Source: Pratylenchus scribneri (taxonomy: Eukaryota; Nematoda; Chromadorea; Rhabditida; Pratylenchidae). Taken from it: a DNA stretch of 64,000 bases. Of the stretch, positions 22,701 to 34,700 are shown in pieces. The notes beneath the pieces are model-generated. The model was given only the letters and a program-made list of their open reading frames with translations, was not told where the DNA came from and searched no databases. The position numbers and the translations under genes are program-made. Positions within the stretch are counted from its first letter, which is position 1; the number at the start of each line of letters is the position of its first letter. The stretch lies in assembly GCA_030063045.1 (NCBI GenBank), contig JAQSEB010000029.1, forward strand, positions 1,302,001 through 1,366,000. Reading direction: 5' to 3'.

Positions 22701-25700
22701 CTCTGACGAACGTGAATTGCCGAATCTGTGTCACAGTAGAGCAGTTTTCCAGCATTTTGTCGAATTTGGCACAGGTACTCGTAGAGGATCAACCGCGATT
22801 GGGATGTCACAAAGCAGGCAATTTGAAGTGCATTCGTGGCTGGTCCTTTGGCAAATTGGGGTTTTTTACGCATCTGCACCCGGTCCAAATGGTCATTGAT
22901 GTGGGTGAAATCGACCAATTCGCGTCGGCTGTCGGCAAGCATGTTATGGAACTGGCGGGGCGTCTTCGTGTAGCGCACTTCCTCACTCTCCGGCCTTTGT
23001 GCCAATTTGCCATACAACGAATTGAGCAACATTTTCTAAAATTCATTTTGAATAATTATTTTTGGTGGGAAAAAGTCGTACCGCAATATGTCGGAGTCCC
23101 GGGTTGTGCAAAATGGATTGAGGATCCAACTGGATGCCTTCCCGGTCCAACCATTGTTGCAAATATTGTTGCCTCTGCTCGTCGCTTTGACAATTTTGAG
23201 GCCAGCCGGATGCCTCTGCTTTCAGTCGAAGCCACGTGTCAACATATCCGCTGAACAGCCCATTGTTGCCAGCCAATTGGGCTGATCCGGCCACTGACCA
23301 TTCCTCATAATGCCAAACCTTTAATGCCATCTAGTTTATTTTGTAGAGAATCGAATATTTTTACCTCAAAAAGATCGAGCACCGAATAACCGAGGGAAAG
23401 GGCCTTATTCAACTCCACATGGGTGTATGCGGTGATCCAACTTCGTTCCTGTTCATCATGTGGACATGCCCATTGCCGCTGCTGTTCACCGCATTTGGCG
23501 CAAAGAGGAAAGACCAACCGACCACTCAATGTTCTCATTGGCAAAAGTGGAAGGAACCAATCATTGTTGTCCGCCAAATTTTGTTGTTGTACACCACGTG
23601 GTGGAAGAACGCGACAGAGGAGGAAGCCTTTGAATGGGTTATGCTCCACACGGGTCCAAGGCAATGGTGGAATTGTTGGCGGCTCGAGCTGTTCACGAGT
23701 GAGCACACGGGGATGTCCCAATGGGAAGGAGGTGTATTTCATGGCTGTTGGGTACAAAGATACCTAAAAATGGGGTGGGGATGTATGTGGAAGGAAAGTG
23801 TGTGTAATCGACTTACAATATCCAGCACACAAATTTCCTCTTCTGGACTGCACACATGCGAAAGGGCATAGGGTTCCACACGCCCTCCAAAAAGTGCATG
23901 GCGTCGAAGGTCGAGTGGTCCTGGGAGATTTCGCTTTGCCTCGGCATTCAATTGGCGAAGATGACGATTGCGGGCCAACATTTGACGCCATTCACAGCCC
24001 CACACCTGCTTGACTTGCAGCCCATGTTGCTGTTCCAAAATCCATGCCCTCTGTTGTGTTCGCGCGTAGAGTTGTTCCGCTGTTTGTCCCCCAGCCAATT
24101 TCATTTGCCGGTCTGGAAAACAAACAGTGCAGCCTATAACGGGTGATCATCATCATCATCATCATTTACCCTTTTCCCAGCCCTTACCGTGAAAGAAACA
24201 GCCCTGGTATTCTAGGGCAAGTGGACGCAAAGGGGGGCGGCGATGCAGGAGTCCATCCAATCTGAGCCCATTGTCCTCAGCAACGCGATGTTCACCAATG
24301 CTCCACTGGGCCGTTTGAATGTGGACGCCCAGCGATTTTTCCAGCACCCAGAAGAAGCGTTGCGACTCAGCACTGGCTCGCCTTCCTCTCAGGAATCCAC
24401 CCTCGGGCGAATGATGAATGCGGTTGGGCAAATGATGGCATTGTCGGAAAATGGCCAGCGCTAAACCCGCAATTGTACTGGCAGCCTCGAATGGTTCCAT
24501 CCCATTGGCGTATTGGCCCACAATTTGGCGGAATCGAAGTGAAGCGGCACGAAGTATGCGAACATCCTATAAGAGAATAAATTTTTAAAAAATGATGTGA
24601 AAAAAAAATGTGACCAACATTGCTGCAATATTCGAGCAATTGTTCCGAAAGGACCCATCGCTGATTTGGAGCCCGCTGCTGTTCCTCCGCGTGCCATTGG
24701 ATGAGATGTTGTCTTTTTGTAGGCTTCATTCCATCAGGCTCGTAGTAGGCCAATGGTGGAAGGCCTTGATGCTCAATGTGAAGATTGCATGTGCGGATGT
24801 AGGCATAGGGGAAGAAGGGCTTATCCGCCACTCCATCCAATCCAAATGTGGCAGGCAATGCTGAGAGGGGACAGCCAAAAAAGTTGAGCGAATCTTTGAG
24901 CACAATTTGACGTTGATTTCTGCCGCCCAACTGGAGTTGGTAAATGCGAAGGCCATGACAGACGAGTCGTTTTGGCTGAATCCCTCGATGTTGCAATTCC
25001 TCCAATAGGAGATGGATGTCGTAACGACCCTGTGTGAGAAAAAACATTTTTACCACCAATTTTCCCGATAAACATACCCCATTATGGGCCAAAGCAATAG
25101 TGCGCATGTTACGAGGGCCATGTGAGAGCAAAAAGTCTGCAAATTGAGCCATTGCGGTTCGCTGGTCCTCCACTTCACCATTCGGTTGTCGTCGGAATTG
25201 GTGGAATGCCAAGCGACGTGGATTGCGACCATCCATCGGCCATTGGTTGGGTTCGACCAGTGTGGGGTCTGCAGGCATACACCATCGTTGTCTTGCTTCG
25301 CTTCCCAATCGCCATGGAACCCCGCAACTGCATTGGAATGGTCGTCTGTTGGGATCACGTTCCGGATGAATGCCAAGACGAATGCAATGTTCACAAAGCA
25401 CTTCAGCGCACACCAACAATGGGACATGACGTCGTTCCATCGCATCTTCATCAATGTTTTGTGCTGGATTGTGATCTAGTGGCGGCATTAGAACCAGTTC
25501 CGTCTCCACATCCCAATAGATGAAACGAATGGGTGGTCTCGGTCGCTGACCTTGTAGTTGTTGTTGTGGTGGATGGAAACCTCCATCATCATCATCATCC
25601 TCTTCTTCTACTTCTTCTTCTTCCACATCGTTCTCTTCCTCATCTTCATCATCATCCACTTCATCATCATCCATATTGTTGTTGTTATTGATAGGATTTG

Positions 25701-28700
25701 GCATTGGTATATCGTTTTGATTGGGATATTGCTTGGGTTGGACAAAACATGGCTGGAGACCGTCGGGAGCATGCATTCCATGACATTTTGTGCATCCAAC
25801 TGGTTGAATGTTTGGAAATGGAGGATTTTGTTGTTGTTGTTGAGCGCCACCCCATTGGATTACATCTATAAAAAATGAATGTATAACATAATTAAATTGA
25901 CCCAATACCGTGGATTTGTGGAGCTGGCAATAAAAGAGGTTGCCCGATTGGTTGTTGCACACATTGATGGGCCCTCCCACGAGTCCAAAAAACCGCATTG
26001 CATTGAGGGCAGAGGCGTCGAAGAGCACAAATTGGTTGATGTGGTTGACCCCTGCGCCTGTCATGTTCCCAACCAGGTGGAGCTGGGTCAATCTGTTGTT
26101 GGTGGGCCAAAAAGCAATTTTGATTTGGGAACACAAAATGGCAATCGTCGCATTGTTGTGGCGGACCGGCAGCCGGATCTCGAATGCATGGGTAGCCGAT
26201 GCCAAAGCGCAAGCAAAATTGACAGACAACGCGACAGCCATGTGGGTGACGGTCACGTGCAACTGGACTCTCGCAATCTGGACACCATTTTTTGGCCTAA
26301 AAATTGAAAATGTGGGATGGGGAAATGAGTGCAAAAATGTACCCGAAAAATTTGTTGCGGACATTGAATGTAGGACCAATGATGGTTGACACATGCCAGT
26401 GTCAGTGTGAAATGCGCTGGCTCCGGGCTTTTCCAACACACGCGCCATCCTCGCTCCCGTTCCAAAAGGACCAAACGAACATGATGTGGGCCACCCAGAT
26501 GGGTATTCAACCAATTTTGCACTCGCTTAGCCTCTCTGACGCCATACATTGGTTGATTAATTGGGATGCCCACTGTATTCATCAATTCCAGCGCCAATTC
26601 TTGTCCTTCATCACCTCTCTGCCCTTCAGCCCAGAGACGGAAGTGTGCATTGGGTTGGTGGAGCAGCTGATGTCGTCTGTCCATGAGACCAAGGACAATT
26701 GCCCTCGCGAGGCAATATGTGTCGTTTGGATTCACAACCGCCACCCAAGATTGACATCGGGCAATACCAGCGGCATGGGCTCTTGCTGTGGCCAAATCTG
26801 GTGCACAGGCCCCCATTGGGCCATCAGCGTCATCATCATCGTTGTCGTCGTTGTTGTTATTCAATGGAAGAGGCCAAATAGCAGATACTTTTGTGAGGCA
26901 ACTCCCGTCAAATAAATCAAGCCCGTCATAATCCTGAAGGAAGCGCTCGAGTGCTGCGGCGATGGCTGAGGCTGTGTTTTGGGCCAACGGGCGAAGCGGA
27001 ATGTAGAAAGGACGGCTCCACCCTGGTGGCTGTAATGAGAAGCCAACAAGACGGGGTGGAGCCCGTCCAATGAGAACACGTGTCAACAAGCGCTGGATTA
27101 ATAGGGTCATTGTGTGGGCGTGGCCTCCCTCTCTCCTCTTCATTCCAGTCGAAAAAGCGGACGTCAAGCGTTTCGGAGAGTGTATTTCTTGTTTGCGATT
27201 CCCTCCTTATTGCCTGCCCAGCCAAATGTATATGCACGTCAATTTGCTCATCGCTCACCGCTTCATCCTCACTTTGCGAAGAAGAGGAAGACTCGGAAGA
27301 TTGTGATGCTGGTGAAGAGGGATTTGAGCCACCGCCATATTGTTCCAACTAAAGTGAATAAAAATTTCACAAATAATAATTTTTTCACTAATACTTGCTA
27401 TGTCAATTAACTATCTCTACTCTCCTCCCCAAAAATTTAATCGAATTAGGAAAAAATTTATTTTATTTTCAGCTATTTTGATTACAAAAATTATTAAAGA
27501 AAAAATTGATTTATTGATAATTCAAATGATTAAAATGGTTTACAATTTATTTTGATTTAAAATAATTGATTGGAATGATAAAAAAATAATTTATTGAGAA
27601 TTCCAGAATTTTAAATCAAGTGAGTTTGCTTTTTTGAAAATAATAATAATAAAAACCTGAAGTGAATTATGTCAATTATAATTGATTATTGTTAAAGAGA
27701 TTTTTTCAAAAAAAAATTGATAATGGAAAAATTTATTTGGCCAAAGCACATCTTTTTCAATTTCGGTCGGCCACTGGCACATACAATTCAACATGGCACT
27801 GTGGACAGAATCGAGCTCCACTCGTGTGGTTGATGAAACAGAGAGGACACATCCCATGCCCACAATTTCGACTTCGAATCCATGAGACGAATTGTTGGTT
27901 GCAAACGGGGCATTGGAATGGTGCTTGTCCTTCGTCAATAATCACTGGGTTCATTAACATGTCGCTCGCCTCTTCGTTGGTTAATGGTCTATGAAGATTT
28001 GGAGGTTGACGGCCATTCTGATTGGGATTATTTTGTTGTTGTTGTTGTTGTCCATTTTGGCGAGGGGCGACCAGCACATACAATTCAACCCGGCATAGAG
28101 AACAAAATCTTGAGCGCGCCGTATGATTCAAAAAACATAATGAACAGAACCCGTGGCGACAATTTCGACTTCGAATCCATTGGGTGGGCTCGTCGTAGCA
28201 AACTGGGCATTGGAACGGCTCGTCTCCGGCAGCAACCGTCACTTGATTATTCTGCAGCATATCATCCACCTCTCGGTCGGATAATGGTGTATTTGCATTG
28301 GGAAGAGGAAGGCCGTCAATCCCTACAGCAATTTGATTCTGTGCATTTTCTTGTCGATGCGGTTGATTTTGCGCTGCTGGTGGTGGTGGTGGCACATTTG
28401 CTTGGATAATTTGCTGAAATTGCGCACGTAATTGCCGAGCCCGTTGTTGCAAATCTCGTCGTTCCCGATTTTCCTGACGCAGCAAATATTGACCATACAC
28501 ACGATTTCTAGCTTCTGCATTCACCGCTGCTTGTCTACGTGGAGGCCTGCCCTAATGATGAATAAAATGAAGACAGATACCAAAATGATTTCATCAGAAG
28601 GAAAAAATTAAAGAGAAAAGGAAAATCAATTTATCTCATTCAAAATTAAATTTTAATAGGCAAATAATATAATTAAAATTTGACAGATTTGAAAATATTC

Positions 28701-31700
28701 TCAATTTTTAAATTACCAAAAAATTATTAATTAATTGACATGGCAAAAATTTTGGAAATTATTATTATTATTATTATCAATCTCTTTAATTTTTTTCATC
28801 CAACATCTATTCGCTCACTTCATCTTGTTGCACGGGCACCAATTGATCTTCCTCAGCATCATTGTCGGCTTCCTGCTGCTGCTGCTGCCCATTGTAGTTG
28901 CCATCAACGGCTGCATGTTCATCATCATTGGCCGGCTGTTGCTGCTGCTCTCCACCAGGCACATCCTCAATTGCTTGAATTGGATTGGGAGGCACTTAAA
29001 AATTTTGAATTAATTATTCATTTTATAATAATAAAATTATTAAAAACCAACCATTATGTTGCTGCGGCTCTCCACCATCTGCTCGAGCATCCTCAATCGC
29101 TTCAATTCGGACTTGATTCGGAGGCACTTAAAAATTTTTGTAGTAATTTTTTTTAAAAATTAATTAAAGCCTACCGTAATGGCGAATCGTCGAGCTTGAA
29201 TTAAAATGCAAGCGGAAAAGAAAAGAGCCTCTGATCACATTGGTATTCCGCCCGGTCTGGTCCATAACCATCAAATGCGTCATTTCAATGCAACTGTTGA
29301 TTGGTGGATTGGCAGTAAACAATGCGCCCGCCGTATTTTCCCATCCATAGACATTGACGGTTCTTCGTTCCGGGTCACTGGGAAATCCCACTTCCATTGA
29401 GAGCACGTTCACACCCGCACTTGTTTCCCGAATACTTATTTGACGGACCACTCCGCGCAACAAACTTAAATTTTTTTGTTAGATAATTATTTCATTAAAA
29501 ATTTTTTTGCTTACTTCATTCGCATGTTATTTTGCCAACCAAGATATAGGAAATTCACATCGGTGAATCCCTGGTCATCCGCCAGATGATTTGGAATATT
29601 GGGTGGAGCAAATTTCGCCATAGTCAGTTCTTTGTTTTGCTGGATGATTCGCTGCAAATTCGGATCAATTGATGAGGTGGATGTGGATTGGCCTGCACGC
29701 ATCAATTCTCCTCCATTGTTTGCCAATGACTGGAAAAATGAATTATTTTTTTAAAGAAGGAATTAGGAATTTACCTGCTGAATATGTCCAGCCGATGATC
29801 CAATCAAATTGCTCCCACTGGCAACCATCGGCTGAAAAGAAATTATATAATTATTTATTTTGGGAAGGAATTGGCGATTTGATTTTTACCTGTTGAATTT
29901 GCCCTCCTCCAGTTCCAATCAAACCACCAGCTCCGCTGGTTGACATTGGCAATGTCTGAAAAATGATTGAAAGAAATTAGTTTAGGATAATAAATAGTAA
30001 TAATAATTAACCAACCTGCTGAATGACATTGCCGCCCGGATTCGCACCACCAATGACCCCATATTGTTGCTGTTGAATTGGAGGAACCTGAAATAATAAT
30101 AAAAATTAATCAATTTTATTATTATTAATTTAATTCATTTTTATTAATAATATTAAATAATAATAATAATAATTAACCAACCTGCTGAATGACATTGCCG
30201 CCCGGATTCGCACCACCAATGACCCCATATTGTTGCTGTTGAATTGGAGGAACCTGAAATAATAATAAAAATTAATCAATTTTATTATTATTAATTTAAT
30301 TCATTTTTATTAATAATATTAAATAATAATAATAATAATTAACCAACCTGCTGAATGACATTGCCGCCCGGATTCGCAACATCAATGACTCCATGTTGTG
30401 GCTGTTGAATTGGAGGAGCCTGAAATAATAATAATAATAATAATAAAAATCAATCAATTTTATTATTATTAATTTCAATTTTTATTAATAATAATAAGTA
30501 GCCAACCTGCTGAATGACATTGCCGCCCGGATTCACACTAGCGCCACCAATGACTCCATATTGTTGCTGTTGAAATTAAAATAATAATAATAATAATAAT
30601 TGTTCTAAGCTAACCGGATGAGCGCTGATGCCAGCAGATGTTGATAATTGCCCGCTTGATTTTCCACTGGATGATGAATGAGACTGAAAAAAAAATTAAT
30701 TAAAAATCAAAGATAATTTTATTTTGAAAAATAAAATAATAGAATAATAATAATTGTTCTAAGCTTACTGGATGAGCGCTGATGCTGGCAGATGTTGACA
30801 ATTGTGCACTTGATTGTCCACCCGATGATGAATGTGACTGAAAGAAATTAATTAAAAATCAAAAGATAATTTTATTTTGAAAAATAAAATAATAGAATAA
30901 TAATAATAATTGTTTTGAGCTTACCGGATGAGCGCTGATGTCGGCAGATGTCGGCAATTGCCCACTTGATTGCCCAATGGATGATGGATGTGACTATAAA
31001 AAAATTAAAATCATTATTTTATTTTGGAAAATCATAATAATAATAGAATTAAAATAATTCTTCTGGGCTTACCGGATGAGCACTGATTCCGCCAGATGTT
31101 GACAATTGCCCACTTGATGATGGATATGACTGAAAAAAATTAAAAATCAATCATAATTTTATTTTGAAAAATCATAATAATAATAATAATTATTGTTTTT
31201 GTAAAATTCATAAAAATATTTTAAAACTTACTTGGCTGGCAATTCCACTGAGCGTAGTTGGCACATTTGATTGTGAGGATGCCATAATTTGGCCAGTGGC
31301 CGCTTTCTTACGTTTCTTCGGAGTCAAATTCTGCGATTGGTTTGCCACATTTGATGATCGCGCAGTGGAAGTTGTTGATGGCGATGGAAGGAATTGAATA
31401 TCTTCCGGCGAAACAATGCTGTTCAAATCTTGACGTTGTTTTTTGCTTGGCGTCCCCATTGAAAACGAAAAGCACTTTAGTCGTGAATTCTAAAATTGAG
31501 ATAATTTTAATGTGGAATTGTAAATTTCTAATTTTAATTAGGCTTAAAAGGGAGAATTTCAAGGCGGAATTGTAAATTTCTGATTTTAATTAGGCCTAAA
31601 AAGGGAGAATTTTTAGGCGGAATTGTAAATTAAAGCGGAAATGACTGAAATGTATACGAGCTAAATTATTTTCAGTTAAAAATAGGAAAAAAAATTTTGT

Positions 31701-34700
31701 GAGTTTAAAATTGAGTGGGTAAATTCGATGCAATTGCCTAAAGTTAATGATGACGAGTTTGGAATTAAACAGCCAATTTATGCCAAATAAAATTAGGAAA
31801 AGCTTTGAGGTTAAATTCCTAATGGTAAAGATGGCGAATGGTTTTAAATTTAGGCAGGAATTTAATTCGATTGAATAGTAAGGAAAGAATTTGCGTTTTA
31901 AAATTAATGAGTAAAATTAGATACATTTGCCTCCAGGTAAGAATGAAATTTGGGATTAAAATTTCGCAGCCAATTTATGGCCAATAAAATGTTGGTAGTG
32001 TTTTGCGGTTTAAAATTGAATATGTAAAGTCAATGCAATTGCCTAAAGACAAGAATTCAAAAATTAGTTTGGAAGGCTAGGAATTTAGGCCAAATAAAAA
32101 GTAGGATATGATTTTTGCGTTTAAAATTTAAAAGAGTAAGTTCAATCTGTTAATGGTAAATATAAAATATGAATTTAAGTTTAGAAGCCAATTTTTAAGA
32201 ATTAAATAGAAGATTAAGATTTACGAGTTTAAAATTGAATGGGTAAATTCAATGCAATTTCCTAAAGGTAAAGAAGAAAAATGAGTTAAATATTGGCAGA
32301 AATTTTAGGCCAATTAAAATAGGAAAAGCTTTTTGCGCTTTAAAATGGAATAAGTTTAAAATTGGATTCATTTGCTTAGAGGTAGAAATGAAATATGGAG
32401 GGTGGAATTTCGCAGCCAATTTTTGCCAAATAAAAATGAGGAAGTGAAAGTGAATTCTTTGCCTAAAGGCGAAATGCTCTGCCGATGATTGGGAATTTAG
32501 AAATGGAAAAATGAAAATGAAGCATTGGGCGGAGATTGGCTGACCGAAGGAATGTCGGCTGGTTGATTACTTTGATTAAAATGTTACATAATCTTAGGCA
32601 AAAATGAACATAGAATGGGTGGGAATTGGGGATGGAATTTGAACTCTTTGAATGCGATAAATCTAGGACTAAATTATAAATAAAATGTATGGACACTTGA
32701 ATGAGAAAAAGCCTACCCCCAGAATTGTCCATTTAAAAATCCTTTAGATTGGATTTGAGATAAAAAAGGAATTCGTCCCATTTTCTTTGGGAAATAAGGA
32801 AGTCGCAATTGACCATTTTTTACCTGTGAGACGATTGATGATTGGCCTCCATCCGGCGAGTCCCAATGCCAACATTCCATTCGTCAGCTAATATATTAAA
32901 ATAGAGGATAGTTTTGGCCGGCCCAAATTAAAAATGTTATTTGGCAAATAACAAATTTGTATTTTTCCGGAAAAAATCATTCGCTAAAGTCGAAGGAATG
33001 GCGCAGAAAAATATTTTTGATGGAAAATGTAAATGTCCTTTTCTTATTTTTAGCGAGGATGGAAAATATAAGTTGGGGAAATTATTTGGGGAATAGGTAG
33101 AAAATGCAAATGACGTCCTTCCATAAGAGAGGAAAAATCAATTGAATAGGAGAATAGTCCAATAGCAGTAATCTTTGACCCCGTAGTGGCAGAAAGGTGG
33201 ACCAAAAAATGACAAATGTATTTTGACCTAAATATTTTCCATCTTTATTCGACCAATTTCCTCAAAAAAATCCCCAATTTTTTGACCTCGAAAATAAGTC
33301 TCGAGAAAATATTCTTTGTTAATTGATCTTTGGCCATTTTGGAAGTCTATATTTTTTCGATTGAGGATAGGGAGGGAAGGCCCATAAAATAACCTTTGGC
33401 AATGGAATAGAAATGATCTTTGGATAATTTGAGGCCAAATCAATTCAAGCTATCGAGAATGATTTTTGGTCGAGAATGATCTTTGATCAATTCCAAATAA
33501 GCCTTTAGCTTTCCGCTGGGGCCTTTGGACTCGAGAATTACCCAACAGAATGATCTTTGGACTCGAGAATGACCCCAGCTCAATAAAATGATCTTTAGTC
33601 CTTTGGGCTCGAGAATAGTCCAACAAAATGATCTTTAGCCCTTCGGACTCGAGAATAACCCAACAAAATGATCTTTGGACTCGAGAATGATCTTTGGTCA
33701 TTTCAAAGTAAGCCTTTACCTTTTGGCTGGAGGGGCAGAGGGGGCTAGTCCCCATAAAAAAAGAAAGATAGAGCCGTATTGTAGTTTTATTTATTATGTG
33801 ATTTTTTTATATTTTGAAAAAAAATTGTTAAGCCACTTTTTAGAGGAGTTATAGAGCTTTCAAATGCTCTATCATCTTGTTGAATTGGTTGCTTCCTTGT
33901 TGAGATATGGCCAAAAGAACAGCCTTGGGGTGCTGAAACATTCTGTTAAGCTATGTTCATTTTATTTTGAGAGAGGGAGAAGTGGGATTATTTTATCAAA
34001 TAGCTTTATCCCCAATAATGCCATAGGTCACAATTGCCGTCCTCAACTTCGATTGTTTGGCCCATTTCGACTGTGTTCCATCGAAGAATACCAATGTGTA
34101 TATGTCGGCCTCATGCATCAATTCATCCGAATATCCTCTGCTCAAAGGCCCAGTTTCCATCTATTTGAACAATTGCTACACTCAAAAGGTTAAAATTTCA
34201 TCAATTTCCTTTAACATTTTCCATAATTTCACAGGTTAACAAATTTGGCAATGTTTCGCCGGGTGAAAAGTTCGAAGTGCCGTTGGGCGTTTTCCCCTAC
34301 CTCAAAGTGGCATACAAACCGACCAACAAATTTCACCATCAAACCGGAGTGCTTACCAAAAGTTCCAATTTGGTGAATGAGCAGAAAATTTTGATCAAAA
34401 ATAGTCGCCCTGGTCAATCGGTTTTGCTGACAATTTTGGAGCCAATTCCAAAACCAACGGATGAAAAGATTAAGGTAAGGCATGGATAAGAAAAAAGAGA
34501 ATGTAGAAATACTTATTTAGAAAATATAAATTTAAACATAAAATTTTGGAATTTACCCCAAAATTTTGTATTGAAATATTTAAATTTTAAGTCCTTAAAA
34601 TTTTGCCAAATCTAGTTTCATTTTAAAGCTTTTCCTATCTAAAAGCTTTAGCCCTAATTTAAAACTGTCCTCTAAATCCCAATACTTTTGCTATGACCAA

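Larger units (their letters stand above)
11161..33785. mobile_element. Complete Maverick/Polinton virus-like element, 22.6 kb
   Basis: The ends are terminal inverted repeats starting ACTACAATACGGCTC, flanked by perfect 6-bp direct repeats TTTATT (11155-11160 and 33786-33791). Six bases is the usual Maverick target duplication. The element carries the full family core: DNA polymerase B, DD35E integrase, packaging ATPase, adenain-like protease, major and minor capsid proteins. It adds a PAZ protein, a TBP homologue, a two-RING protein and an OB-fold-like protein. About the first 120 bases of the two terminal repeats read as identical, so insertion was recent or the ends have been homogenised. 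It lies in an intron of the host F37C4.5-like gene. The only lesion seen is one extra base in polB. Confidence 0.95.

Noticed and set aside
30296..31200. Possible CRISPR-like array of regularly spaced short repeats
   Set aside because: The regular units are duplicated exons separated by AT-rich introns with GT-AG borders, in a eukaryotic element.
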